NCBI GenBank assembly: GCA_964348015.1
Contig: CAYGBC010000030.1
Coordinates: forward strand, 1 to 64,000
Reading direction: 5' to 3'
Origin: SOIA01 sp964348015
GTDB lineage: Bacteria > Acidobacteriota > Aminicenantia > Aminicenantales > Aminicenantaceae
Length of the DNA stretch: 64,000 nucleotides
Positions 1 to 9,199 of the stretch are shown piece by piece. Numbering within the stretch: the first letter of the stretch is position 1; the number at the start of each line of letters is the position of its first letter. Both the position numbers and the translations under genes were made by a program. The notes below the pieces were generated by a model that made no database searches, was not told where the DNA came from, and saw nothing but the letters and a program-made list of their open reading frames with translations.

Positions 1-501
1 AGAGTGTACGCTCCGTACATCGGCGGCGCCAGCGGAAAGATCAACCAGTTCACCTATTCCAGGTGGCTGATCAAGGCTGGAGGACTCTACCAGCTTCCGT
101 ACGACTTCAACGTCTCCTTTACGTTCCTGGCCAGAGAAGGCTGGATCATTCAGGAGAATGTCTCCTATGTGGACTATGCACTTCCCAACACCAGAAGCCG
201 AAGCTACGGTGCCTATCTCGCCGCTTTCGGTACAGAGCGCCTGAACACCTTCTACAGGTTCGACATGCGAGTGGAGAAAGTGATCCGCCTTGGAGACACG
301 GGCCGGATCTACCTGATGGCCGACCTGTTCAACGTCCTCAACGCCAAACTCGAGAACAGAAGATACCAGAAGTCCTGGGGAACGGTGTACAGAGATGCCG
401 GAACCCGCAACACTTCCTTCACGCCGAATGCCACGGCCTACACGCTGAACGAGATCCTGAACCCGAGACTCCTGAGACTTGGAGTCAGATTCCAGTTCTA
501 A
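1..501 (+). CDS. outer-membrane beta-barrel protein, C-terminal part (TonB-dependent receptor type)
   Basis: This is the last 166 residues of a gene that begins before the window. The protein shows alternating polar and aromatic strands, a segment DLFNVLNAK typical of the late strands of TonB-dependent receptors, and a final strand LRLGVRFQF ending in Phe, the usual signal for the BAM complex. Receptors of this type with an N-terminal carboxypeptidase-regulatory domain are abundant in Acidobacteriota-like genomes and import or bind large substrates at the outer membrane, but the substrate cannot be read from this fragment. A strong terminator follows 25 bases after the stop. It could also be a TonB-independent porin-like barrel. 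Confidence 0.75.
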   Translation, partial: RVYAPYIGGASGKINQFTYSRWLIKAGGLYQLPYDFNVSFTFLAREGWIIQENVSYVDYALPNTRSRSYGAYLAAFGTERLNTFYRFDMRVEKVIRLGDTGRIYLMADLFNVLNAKLENRRYQKSWGTVYRDAGTRNTSFTPNATAYTLNEILNPRLLRLGVRFQF

Positions 502-525
502 GAGGAACACAGAACTAGACGCACA

Positions 526-564
526 AAGCCCCTTCCGGCTGAAGCCGGAAGGGGCTTTTTTTTT
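526..564 (+). terminator. rho-independent terminator after the barrel gene
   Basis: A GC-rich stem (AGCCCCTTCCGGC paired with GCCGGAAGGGGCT) with a short loop is followed directly by eight T residues. It closes the transcription unit of the upstream outer-membrane gene and separates it from the TPR/sulfatase/GWxTD cluster. Confidence 0.93.
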
Positions 565-697
565 CGCTTCGGAAATGGTAGAATGAAATCGGAGCTGTAG
601 GAGAGATACCCGCAGTCCTTTTTGCCGAAAAAACACAAAACAACGCGCCCTTCGATTCACTGGCGTTAGAGGGAGCGCCGACAGGCGGAGGTCAGAG

Positions 698-1621
698 ATG
701 AAAAAGATTGCATTTTCGTTCGCCCTGATACTTTTATCCGTTTCGCTTCTTTTCTCACAGGTCTATAAAGGAAAAGGAAGGATACTCGGTTTCGTCTACG
801 ATGAAGAGGGAAATCCTTTGGAGGGAGTCAAAGTCAAGCTGATTTTTGTGAAGGGAAACGCCGGATTTGATGTCGAGACGAATGCAGAAGGAATGTGGGT
901 GGCGTCGTGGCTCAGGAACGGCACATGGAATATTGATTTTGAGAAGCTCGGGTTCTACCCGAAACAGATAAGTATCCAGGTGAGCGAGATCAAGAAAAAT
1001 CCGGAAATCATGGTCAACCTGAAAAGAGCCGAGGGGCTGCTTCTCACAGAAGAATTGAAGAACGGACTGAATGAAGGAAATGTGCTCTTTGATGAGGGGA
1101 AGTACGAGGAATCCATCGTGATTTATGCAAAGCTTCTCGAAGATTACCCGGAGGCCTATATTCTCCATAAGAATATCGGAAACGCCTATTTTCAGATGGA
1201 AAAATTCGACCTGGCGGAAGGGAGTTATAAGAAAATCTTGGAGCAGGATCCAGAGAACAGTGAAGCCATGATGCTCATCGGAAATTGTTATACCAACCGC
1301 GGCGATAACGAGAAGGCCCTCGAATGGTACAACAAGATTAAATTTGAAGATATCAACGACCCGAATGTTTTATTCAACATCGGCACGAGGTTCTACAATC
1401 TCACGAAGTATCCGGAAGCTCTGAAATATTACAAAAGGTCTGTAGAAGTCAAGGAAGATTATGTGGATGGGATTTACCAGCTCGGATTGACCCATTTGGC
1501 CTTGTCCAACTTCCAGGATGCAATAGTCGTTTTCGAAGACTATCTCAAATATGATTCTGACTCTGAACGAGCTTCCCAGGTGAGAGGATTCATCGAATAC
1601 CTCAAAAGGAGAATCGGTTAA
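698..1621 (+). CDS. secreted TPR protein with carboxypeptidase-regulatory-like domain
   Basis: 307 residues. A signal peptide (about 1-21, ending LLFSQ) is followed by a beta-sandwich of the carboxypeptidase regulatory type (about 27-105; GRILGFVYDEEGNPLEGVKV is the typical first strand pair), then about five TPR units (about 110-300, with repeated alanine/tyrosine TPR signature positions such as YILHKNIGNAYFQMEKFDLA). GGAGGT lies just upstream of the ATG. It opens a same-strand cluster with a sulfatase-like/TPR protein 15 bases downstream and two GWxTD proteins. The likely role is a periplasmic or surface scaffold. No catalytic motif is seen and the partner is unknown. Confidence 0.85.
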   Translation: MKKIAFSFALILLSVSLLFSQVYKGKGRILGFVYDEEGNPLEGVKVKLIFVKGNAGFDVETNAEGMWVASWLRNGTWNIDFEKLGFYPKQISIQVSEIKKNPEIMVNLKRAEGLLLTEELKNGLNEGNVLFDEGKYEESIVIYAKLLEDYPEAYILHKNIGNAYFQMEKFDLAEGSYKKILEQDPENSEAMMLIGNCYTNRGDNEKALEWYNKIKFEDINDPNVLFNIGTRFYNLTKYPEALKYYKRSVEVKEDYVDGIYQLGLTHLALSNFQDAIVVFEDYLKYDSDSERASQVRGFIEYLKRRIG

Positions 1622-1636
1622 TACAGCTCTTCCGAA

Positions 1637-3778
1637 ATGCAGAAAAATCGTTTCCTGTATACAACTCTTTTTCTTTTCGCTTTTCTCTGCTTGAGCTTTC
1701 CACTCTCTTTTCCGTATCCGGAGAATGACCCCAACGAATCCCGGCTGAATGTCCTTCTCGTCACGATCGACACACTGAGAGCAGACAGGTTGGGCTGTTA
1801 CAGCCGGGAGCATCTGGAAACGCCCAACATTGACAGGCTGGCCGAGAAGGGAACCATCTTCACGAAGGCCTTTGCCCATGCGTCGACCACGCTCCCCTCT
1901 CATGTGAGCATTCTTTCGGGAACGGTCCCGATCCACCACGGTGTCCATGACAACGGGACATTTAGAGTTGAGGATCGATTCCTGACCTTGGCCGAATATC
2001 TGAAGGCCAACGGGTATTCCACGGGAGCTTTTATCGGAGCCTATCCACTCGATTCAAGGTTCGGGCTTGCCCAGGGATTTGACATTTACGATGAGGACTA
2101 CAGGGGCAAGAGCACTCAAAAACTCTCATTCATAGAGAGAAAAGCGGGGGATGTCGCGGATCGGGCGACAGAATGGCTCGAGAAGCAGGAGGCGCATTGG
2201 TTTCTCTGGGTTCATTGTTTTGACCCGCACGATCCCTACGAGCCTCCGGAGCCCTTTCAAACACAGTATAAAGACCGCCCGTATGATGGAGAAGTGGCGT
2301 ATGTGGATTCTTCTCTGGAGAAACTCTTCCGCCACATGAGAAATAACGCTTTGATGGATGACACGGTGGTCGTCATCACCGGAGATCATGGCGAGTCACT
2401 CGGCGAGCATGGAGAGATGACCCACGGCTATTATGCGTACAACAGCACGATCTGGATTCCTTTGATCATTTCGATTCCGGGTATCGGTGGGGGCCGGAAC
2501 GCACAGACGGTTTGCCATGCGGATATTTTTCCGACTCTCTGCGATGTTCTAGGTCTTAAGAAACCGCCTGGACTCCAGGGCGTGTCTCTTCTTCCGGCCA
2601 TGCGGGGAAAGACACTTCCGGAAAGACCCATCTATTTTGAATCGATGTACCCGTATTACAGCCGGGGTTGGGCCCCTTTAAAAGGTTTTATTTCCGGGAA
2701 TTCTAAGTTTATAGACTCCCCGATTCCAGAACTTTATAATCTGGAAAAGGATTTTAATGAACTCCAGAATCTCGCTGGCACAGTGAAATTGGACGACTAC
2801 AGAAAAGAACTCGCGCGAATTATGGAGGAGCAATCTCTTCCTGGAAGAGAGGAGGGAAGAAGGCCGCAGGCAGACAGAGAAACCCTGGAAAAACTGAGAA
2901 GCCTCGGTTATATCTCCACGCGCAGGACATCTGAAAAGAAAGACTTCGGCCCTCAGGATGACGTGAAAAAGCTCCTCCCGCTTCACAACAAGTCCATGGA
3001 GGCGATGGACCTATGCAGAACGGGAAAAGTCGACGAGGGAATCCGGCTTCTCAGGGAAGTGATCACTGAGAGAGAGGATGTCGATATTGCCTACACCAAC
3101 CTCGCCACGGTTTTTAAAGACATGGGAAAGCTGAACGAGGCGTTATTAGTCCTGGAGGAGGGGATGCGAACTAATCCCTCGAGTTATGAGATTTTCATCA
3201 CTTATATGAATTTTCTTCTCGATGCGGGCCGAGATGATGATGCGATAGAGCTTTTTACCGGGATGAACCTGCGTCAGATGGAGCATGATCCTGAGGCGTG
3301 GAATTTTTTAGGAGCGGCCTATTCCCGCAAGGGGGATTTTGACAAAGCTTTAGAGGCCTACGAGATGGCCCTGTCTTTGGATAATAAATACTCAGTGGCG
3401 CACAAAAACATCGGCGCAGTCCAATTTTCAATTTTTTTAAAGACAAAGGAACGGAGTTCCTTCCGGAAGGCGCTCCAGAGCTTTAAAAAAGCGATCGAGA
3501 TCAACCCGAATCTCGCTTCAGCTTACAACGGACTCGGAGGGGCTTACCTGTATGCAGGGAATTTGGAGGGAGCGGTTTACTGCCTGGAAAAGGCTTTAGA
3601 GCTCGATCCTCACTTTTCGAATGCCCTCTACAATCTCGGGCTTGCGCACTTGCAGAGAGGCGAAAAGGCAAAGGCTCTCGAGTATTTGACTCAATACAAA
3701 GAAAAATACGAACGTTTTCTTTCTCCTTCTGGAAAGAAAAAGTTAGAGGAGTTGATTCTAAAATGCAAACAAGAGTAA
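1637..3778 (+). CDS. sulfatase-like hydrolase/transferase fused to TPR repeats
   Basis: 713 residues. A signal or anchor segment (1-25) is followed by an alkaline-phosphatase/sulfatase-superfamily domain (about 35-430) and then about seven TPRs (about 450-705). The metal-site motif NVLLVTIDTLRADRLGCY (Asp45) and the second metal motif ITGDHGESLGEHGE (about 250) are intact. At the nucleophile position, where sulfatases carry C/S-x-P-S-R, the protein has T85-L-P-S-H89, so a formylglycine cannot form and a Thr nucleophile (phospho- or phosphoglycerol-transfer type chemistry) is more likely than sulfate hydrolysis. That chemistry is inference. Its last 16 bases overlap the next gene, which suggests translational coupling. 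The substrate is unknown. Confidence 0.85.
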   Translation: MQKNRFLYTTLFLFAFLCLSFPLSFPYPENDPNESRLNVLLVTIDTLRADRLGCYSREHLETPNIDRLAEKGTIFTKAFAHASTTLPSHVSILSGTVPIHHGVHDNGTFRVEDRFLTLAEYLKANGYSTGAFIGAYPLDSRFGLAQGFDIYDEDYRGKSTQKLSFIERKAGDVADRATEWLEKQEAHWFLWVHCFDPHDPYEPPEPFQTQYKDRPYDGEVAYVDSSLEKLFRHMRNNALMDDTVVVITGDHGESLGEHGEMTHGYYAYNSTIWIPLIISIPGIGGGRNAQTVCHADIFPTLCDVLGLKKPPGLQGVSLLPAMRGKTLPERPIYFESMYPYYSRGWAPLKGFISGNSKFIDSPIPELYNLEKDFNELQNLAGTVKLDDYRKELARIMEEQSLPGREEGRRPQADRETLEKLRSLGYISTRRTSEKKDFGPQDDVKKLLPLHNKSMEAMDLCRTGKVDEGIRLLREVITEREDVDIAYTNLATVFKDMGKLNEALLVLEEGMRTNPSSYEIFITYMNFLLDAGRDDDAIELFTGMNLRQMEHDPEAWNFLGAAYSRKGDFDKALEAYEMALSLDNKYSVAHKNIGAVQFSIFLKTKERSSFRKALQSFKKAIEINPNLASAYNGLGGAYLYAGNLEGAVYCLEKALELDPHFSNALYNLGLAHLQRGEKAKALEYLTQYKEKYERFLSPSGKKKLEELILKCKQE

Positions 3779-4704
3779 AAGATTTTGCACGTTTGTCTGT
3801 CCTGGCATTCTTAGTTTTGGGAGTGATGTCCTGCGGCGGCGGGGGAAAGATAGCGCTTGACCCGGAAAGCCAGAATTTTTACGAGTATGCCTATCTCATC
3901 ATGACCGGCGTGGAGAAGGACATCTTTCGTCATCTCCCCGACAAGGAATCCAGAGCGGAGTTTATCAAGGATTTCTGGGCCAAGAGGGATCCGAACCCGG
4001 ATACAGAGGAAAATGAATACAAAGCCGAGTTTTACAGAAGAATCGAGTATGCCAACGAGAGATTCAGAGAAGGACCTCCGGGATGGAAAACTGACAGAGG
4101 ACGAATTTACATCTATCTGGGCCCGCCGGATCGATTTGACGAGATTTTCACTCATAATGAAGTGACCAGCAGCGGTGAGCCAGTCAGGGGTTCTGTGATA
4201 CTGTGGTATTATTATCGGTACGGCGTGGGGATAAAGTTCGAGGACGTGAAGAATAACGGGCATTACACGTTTGATCCTATGGACGGCCTTGCCGGAAGCC
4301 TTTCGGAAGCGATTGAGATGGCCAAGCTGGGGGTTAATTTCGGAGAAGGGAGGATGTCGCAGAAATACTTGAACTTTGACCTCGAGTATGACGCTCAAAA
4401 AAAAGAGATTATCATCCATTTTCCCGTCAAGGGCATCAATTTTTTAGAAGAAGGAGGACTGCTCAAGGCCGACTTCGTGTTTGAGTTCCACATCAATGAA
4501 AAAACAGGAGTACGGAAGGATAAATTCACTGAATCCAGGTCTTTTGCCGACTCTGAAGATCATCTTCTTGAGACGAAAGAAATTGTCTTTGTCTTTCCGT
4601 ATGACCTGGAACCGGGGAAATACTATTTTGATGTGATTATCCGCGGCGATGAAAGCATCGGCAAGACGAGAAAAATATTCGATATAAAGATTGAGAGGCC
4701 ATAA
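3763..4704 (+). CDS. GWxTD domain-containing lipoprotein
   Basis: 313 residues. The N-terminus ends in a lipobox-like VMSC (Cys24) followed by a Gly-rich stretch, which predicts a lipoprotein. The central block FWAKRDPNPDTEENEY followed by GPPGWKTDRGRIYIYLGPPD (GW at 107-108) is the defining GWxTD domain, and the C-terminal 130 residues look like a beta-sandwich. GWxTD proteins are known mainly as conserved envelope proteins of Acidobacteriota, Aminicenantes and Bacteroidota-type genomes with no settled function. The gene overlaps the end of the sulfatase-like gene, and a longer paralogue follows 87 bases downstream with the GWxTD motif at the same residue number. Confidence 0.88.
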   Translation: MQTRVKDFARLSVLAFLVLGVMSCGGGGKIALDPESQNFYEYAYLIMTGVEKDIFRHLPDKESRAEFIKDFWAKRDPNPDTEENEYKAEFYRRIEYANERFREGPPGWKTDRGRIYIYLGPPDRFDEIFTHNEVTSSGEPVRGSVILWYYYRYGVGIKFEDVKNNGHYTFDPMDGLAGSLSEAIEMAKLGVNFGEGRMSQKYLNFDLEYDAQKKEIIIHFPVKGINFLEEGGLLKADFVFEFHINEKTGVRKDKFTESRSFADSEDHLLETKEIVFVFPYDLEPGKYYFDVIIRGDESIGKTRKIFDIKIERP

Positions 4705-4791
4705 AAGACAGATTCTTCATAGCGGCGAATGAGTCAGAGTGAAACGATATTGAGGGATCCGAGTTATACGTATTGGAGAGGTTAACAAACA

Positions 4792-6912
4792 ATGAAGTCT
4801 AAAGTATCTATCGTCATCATTTGTGTGCTTCTGGTCACTTCATTCCTTTTTTCTCAGAAGAAAATGAGGGTCAAGGACCTTCACGAAAAGTATCAGGAAT
4901 TTTTGAAGCTGACCCTTTATATCATGCATGAAAAAGAGAAAGATCCCTTCCTGCAGCTGGACAACGATCGAGAGCGGGATGCGTTCATCGAGATGTTCTG
5001 GAGATTGAGGGACCCCACGCCGGGGACGCCGGAAAATGAATACAGGGACATGCACATCGAGCGCTTTCTGTATGCCAACAAATATTTCAGAAGAGGCTCC
5101 CCGCGTGAAGGCTGGATGACGGATATGGGGAAATTCTACATCATCCTGGGTGAACCAGTCAGTAAAGACCGGTATCCTGCCCAGAAAGAGATGTATCCGA
5201 TAGAGGTCTGGTCGTATTACGGAGATAAAGAGAAGGGGCTTCCTTCACATTTCAACCTTGTTTTCTTTCAAAGAGGCGGTGCCGGAGAATACAAGCTGTA
5301 CGACCCTGTTTCTGACGGACCGGCCGCTCTGATGATTCACGGGAAGGGCTTCGCCATCGAGGATTATGAAGCCATGTACGAGAGGCTTTTGGAGATTGCT
5401 CCCACGTTGGCCACAGTCTCACTCTCCTTGATTCCAGGGGAAATTCCGTATGGCTACCGACCATCACCGATGAATGCGATACTGATCGCGAACATAATCG
5501 AATCGCCGAAAAAAGACATCAATCCGACTTATGCGACGCATTTTTTGAACTTGAGAGGCATAGTCAGCACAGAGCACATGACAAATATTGTGGATAGCGA
5601 GACAAGCACAGCCTTGATTCCAGACCCCATCATCGGGATGAACTTTTTGCATTTTTCGATGGTGCCCAAAGCCATTTCTATCGATTATTTTGAGCAGAAT
5701 GACCAGTATTTCTGTAATTTCACGCTTAACGTCAGCCTCAGGATTGAGAATGATGTGATATTCCAGTACACGAAAGAGTTCCCGCTGTATTTTTCTCCTG
5801 ATGACCTGGATAAGGTGAGAGCGAACGGGATTTCCATCGAGGACTCCTTTCCTGTAGTGGAAGGCCGCTACAGATTGACGATACTCCTTCAGAATTCAAT
5901 CGGTAAAGAATTTTCTATTTTCGAACAGGACATCTCTGTTCCCCAGAGATCGGAAGAGCTGAAGATCGCGGGACCGTATTTGGGTTACAAGTTTCAGGAT
6001 TACCAGAGCAGCGTGCATATTCCTTATAAAATGGTCGACAAGAAATTGATCATCGACCCTAAGAACACGTTTGCCACGGGAGATGAAATCGCTTTGGTCG
6101 TGGGACTCGTGAACCTTCCTCAGGAGATTTGGAACGAAGGAGAGTTGAGAGTGTTGATTGAGGGACTCAGAAAGGAGAATTCCACGCAGAAATCGTTGAC
6201 TTTGAGACTCAGAGATTATCCCCGCGCCAATGTCATGTACATTCCTCAATCCATCCGGGCCAGCGAACTGCCTCCGGATTATTATGAGATGAAAACAATG
6301 ATCGTGGGAAAGGATGAGGAGACAATCGAGGAAGCGAAAACGGAATTCATCATTTCTCCGGAGGAAGCGATCGCCCATCCGATTGCGCGGGCGAAAATTA
6401 TCCCGCTGTCCAATAGCTTTTTATTCTATTATATGCATGCCCATCAGTATGCGAAGCTCGGAGATCTCGTGAAAGCGGAAGCGGCTTATGAGAAGGCGTA
6501 CGACCTCAGACCTGATTTTAAAAAAGGCGTGGTCGAGTATGCCAATTTTCTGTACAGAGCGAGGAAGTACGAGAAAAGTCTGGACTTGATCGAAAACATT
6601 CGAGATGATGACCAACTGAGGTTTGATTATTTCTTGATCAAGGGGCGAGCGTTGATGGGAATGGAATGGTATGAAGAGGCGATAGACAATCTGATCGAGG
6701 GGAACAAGATTTACAATAGTGATACAGGTCTTTTGAACTCTCTCGGTTTCTGCTATTACAAAACAGGTGAGAAAGAAAGAGCGTTGGCGATTCTCAGAGC
6801 CTCACTGAACTTGAATCCAGACCAGGAAAACGTGAAGGCATTGATCGAGGAAATCGAGAAGAGTAAAGATGAGGAAATCCCGAAGATAAATCCTCAGATA
6901 AATTGCCGATAA
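4792..6912 (+). CDS. GWxTD domain-containing protein with C-terminal TPRs
   Basis: 706 residues. A signal peptide (about 1-22, LLVTSFLFSQ) precedes the N-terminal GWxTD domain, with FWRLRDPTPGTPENEYRD and then EGWMTDMGKFYIILGEP (GW at 107-108). A beta-rich middle region (about 230-530) and TPR repeats (about 550-690) follow. It is a paralogue of the lipoprotein upstream, with an identical domain start but an added TPR tail. Two adjacent paralogues, one lipidated and one apparently periplasmic, suggest a shared complex at the envelope, though this is inference. The start is supported by the signal peptide and AGAGG upstream. It is convergent with the next gene, with only 42 bases between them. 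Confidence 0.87.
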   Translation: MKSKVSIVIICVLLVTSFLFSQKKMRVKDLHEKYQEFLKLTLYIMHEKEKDPFLQLDNDRERDAFIEMFWRLRDPTPGTPENEYRDMHIERFLYANKYFRRGSPREGWMTDMGKFYIILGEPVSKDRYPAQKEMYPIEVWSYYGDKEKGLPSHFNLVFFQRGGAGEYKLYDPVSDGPAALMIHGKGFAIEDYEAMYERLLEIAPTLATVSLSLIPGEIPYGYRPSPMNAILIANIIESPKKDINPTYATHFLNLRGIVSTEHMTNIVDSETSTALIPDPIIGMNFLHFSMVPKAISIDYFEQNDQYFCNFTLNVSLRIENDVIFQYTKEFPLYFSPDDLDKVRANGISIEDSFPVVEGRYRLTILLQNSIGKEFSIFEQDISVPQRSEELKIAGPYLGYKFQDYQSSVHIPYKMVDKKLIIDPKNTFATGDEIALVVGLVNLPQEIWNEGELRVLIEGLRKENSTQKSLTLRLRDYPRANVMYIPQSIRASELPPDYYEMKTMIVGKDEETIEEAKTEFIISPEEAIAHPIARAKIIPLSNSFLFYYMHAHQYAKLGDLVKAEAAYEKAYDLRPDFKKGVVEYANFLYRARKYEKSLDLIENIRDDDQLRFDYFLIKGRALMGMEWYEEAIDNLIEGNKIYNSDTGLLNSLGFCYYKTGEKERALAILRASLNLNPDQENVKALIEEIEKSKDEEIPKINPQINCR

Positions 6913-6954
6913 GGATTCGATCCGGCTTCATCCCGCATCAAACGGATAAAGCGC

Positions 6955-8031
6955 TTATCTCACCTCAAAATCCAGACTCTTGGTGATTGATTTTCCGGAT
7001 ACCTTATCCGTTATCGTTATTTGGAGAGTGTATGTGCCGGCTTCGACCTCTCGCTGCTCTGTTTTATCGCCTTCATCAGATTTGATCAGCACTGTTCTGA
7101 TCAGGGGGAGTTCCTGGTTGATGAGAGGAGCTTCGTATTTCTGGGGGGCAAACAGGATAGCCTTTTCTTCGCCTTTCATTACATTAAAAGCCACTTCAAT
7201 GCTGAATTTTCCGGCCTCGTCCTGTTGAGTACCAAAAATATAGAAGAAAAGTCCCATTTTATCCCCGGAAGAGAAAACTTTTTCGATGTTGGGTTCAATG
7301 TTGACGATCGAATAGACGAATGAGCCTTTGTGAGCTGTGGGCCGTCTTTCAGGAGATTCCAGATACTTTTGGTTCTTGACGAAAAAGAGCGGTGTGGTGA
7401 TCAATTCGTCATTGAGAGTAGCTGTCTGGGGGAGGGAGAATTCATAGTACTGCGTCCCTATTTTTTCCAATTTTTGTGAACAGACCGCCATGGACAGGAG
7501 ATAGTTGCCTGGGGTCAGGATATATCCAGTCGAATAGAACTCCTCCTTTTCGGGTTCATACGCACTGCTGTCCACCTGCAGGTTAAGAGGGACATAGACT
7601 TCCTGGAGAACTTCTCCTGGAACATCGTTTTCCAGTTTGTTGAACTGCAGAAAGAGATGCGATCTGGCCTGCAGTTTGCTCGCCTCGGTTTCGAAGGCCG
7701 TCAACGCTTCCTCTTCTTTCTTTTTCACGGGAGCAGTAGCCGCAAAACCGAGATCTGCATTCTTCGCTTTGAAAAGGATGACCGTGTACAGGTTCTGTCC
7801 TGCGGGGAAATAGAGATGCTTTGTGATTGAGAAAGGAACGTCCGGACGGACCTGACGGGTGGGCATTCCTGCTTCGAATACTTGTTTGACCTGATCGGGG
7901 ATGATGACAATCTTGGTGGGCTGGGTTTCTTGTGCTTGTTCTTCCTCTTGTGCGCGAAGGCTCGGTGACAGAAGCAAACTCAGGATGAGCCCTGATACGA
8001 TCACAAGACTTACATGGCTTTTCGTTTTCAT
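6955..8031 (-). CDS. secreted beta-rich protein of unknown function
   Basis: 358 residues from the ATG at 8031, chosen because AGGAGGAAAC stands directly before it and because the signal peptide MKTKSHVSLVIVSGLILSL begins there; an ATG 99 bases further upstream is in frame but has no ribosome site. Cleavage is likely after SLRAQ, before a Glu/Gln-rich linker. The mature part has no helix-rich or catalytic motif and reads as two or three beta-sandwich units (for example YSTGYILTPGNYLLSMAV and AGTYTLQITITDKVSGKSI near the end), like extracellular Ig/FN3-type domains. I do not recognise a family. It stands alone between convergent and co-directional neighbours. Confidence 0.75.
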   Translation of the reverse strand: MKTKSHVSLVIVSGLILSLLLSPSLRAQEEEQAQETQPTKIVIIPDQVKQVFEAGMPTRQVRPDVPFSITKHLYFPAGQNLYTVILFKAKNADLGFAATAPVKKKEEEALTAFETEASKLQARSHLFLQFNKLENDVPGEVLQEVYVPLNLQVDSSAYEPEKEEFYSTGYILTPGNYLLSMAVCSQKLEKIGTQYYEFSLPQTATLNDELITTPLFFVKNQKYLESPERRPTAHKGSFVYSIVNIEPNIEKVFSSGDKMGLFFYIFGTQQDEAGKFSIEVAFNVMKGEEKAILFAPQKYEAPLINQELPLIRTVLIKSDEGDKTEQREVEAGTYTLQITITDKVSGKSITKSLDFEVR

Positions 8032-8167
8032 GTTTCCTCCTAAGTTACAACCCTCAGCTCTGAGTGAGTTGGACTGTAAATTTGGAACTTCTTGGCTTTT
8101 TCGGAGGAGGTTTTTCCCTCCGTTCTCCAAACATAAATATAGCAGATTCGGTCCTCTTTTTCAATAT

Positions 8168-8182
8168 TTGAGATGCGACCCC
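8168..8182 (+). repeat. solo copy of the GGGGTCGCATCTCAA repeat end
   Basis: The 15 bases TTGAGATGCGACCCC are identical to the outer end of the right arm of the inverted-repeat element at 22516-22639. No second arm is visible nearby, so this is a half element or a remnant lying between the secreted-protein gene and the mltG stop. Confidence 0.7.
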
Positions 8183-8197
8183 GTTTTTTATTTTTTA

Positions 8198-9199
8198 TTA
8201 TCTCTGGTACTTTCTCACCGCCCTTTGATGTTCAGAAAACGTGCGGCTAAAGACATGGCTGCCGTCATTCTTGGAGACGAAATAAATGTATTTTTCATCC
8301 GCAGGATAGAGAGCGGCTTTGAGAGCGGCTTGTCCCGGATTGCAGATGGGGCCTGGAGGCAGGCCTCGATTGAGGTAGGTGTTGTAGGGAGAATCGAGTT
8401 TCAGATGTCTTTTCAAAAGGCGTCCTGTGTAGGTGCCCTGCTCTTTCATGGCGTAGATTATGGTCGGATCACAGTCGAGTTTCATCTTTATTCTCAGACG
8501 GTTGTGGAATACGGCTGAGACCAGCTCTCTTTCCTCGGGGAAAGAGGTCTCTTTTTCGATCAATGAAGCCAGGGTCACGACCTTTCTTGGAGTCATGTTG
8601 ATTTCAATAGCTCTTTGCCGCCACTCCTCGGTGAAGACGGACTTGAATTGGTTGACGAGAGTGGTGACGATCGTTTCCGCAGATATTCCTCTGGAAAGGT
8701 GGTAGGTCTCTGGGAAGAGGTATCCTTCAAGATTTTCCGCTTCGATATCGTAAGTGCCGAGGAGTTCGGTCCTGGAACACGCCTCAAGAAAATCCTCCTC
8801 TTCTATGATTCCGATGGAATCAAGATGTTGAGCGATCTCCCGTCTTGTCAAGCCTTCGGGGATGGTGACAGGATGGAAGAAGACCTTCCCTTCGGAGAGA
8901 ATGGTCAGGATTTCTTTTGTCGACACCGGGAGGCGGAGCTCATACTCTCCGGCTTTCAAACTTTTAGGAGAGAAATAGAGTTTATAGCCCAGAAGAAAGG
9001 GCCAGGTTTTCTTGATTATGCCTTCCTCTTTGAGATCTTGAGCGATGCTCTGAATCCCTTTTCCGGATTCGACTACAAATAATATCTTTTGTGGGGCAGC
9101 TTTCGAAGATCCGTAGAACTCGAAAGAAAACCATGCGCAGAGAAGGAGAGGGATGACCGCTGAGACGATAAGAGCGGGTTTAATGACCTTGAGTATCAT
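8198..9199 (-). CDS. mltG: endolytic murein transglycosylase MltG
   Basis: 333 residues, the normal length. One N-terminal membrane helix (about 8-24) anchors a periplasmic YceG/MltG domain. Recognisable blocks are LEGYLFPETYHL (about 158-168), TLASLIEKETSFPEER (about 209-224, holding the catalytic glutamate), HNRLRIKMKLDCDPTIIYA and SPYNTYLNRGLPPGPICNPG. MltG cleaves nascent glycan strands next to the inner membrane and is thought to set glycan chain length. Its start lies inside the end of ruvX (20-base overlap), in an mltG-ruvX-ddl operon read on the minus strand, a combination that pairs wall synthesis with DNA repair and is seen in several phyla. Confidence 0.96.
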   Translation of the reverse strand: MILKVIKPALIVSAVIPLLLCAWFSFEFYGSSKAAPQKILFVVESGKGIQSIAQDLKEEGIIKKTWPFLLGYKLYFSPKSLKAGEYELRLPVSTKEILTILSEGKVFFHPVTIPEGLTRREIAQHLDSIGIIEEEDFLEACSRTELLGTYDIEAENLEGYLFPETYHLSRGISAETIVTTLVNQFKSVFTEEWRQRAIEINMTPRKVVTLASLIEKETSFPEERELVSAVFHNRLRIKMKLDCDPTIIYAMKEQGTYTGRLLKRHLKLDSPYNTYLNRGLPPGPICNPGQAALKAALYPADEKYIYFVSKNDGSHVFSRTFSEHQRAVRKYQR

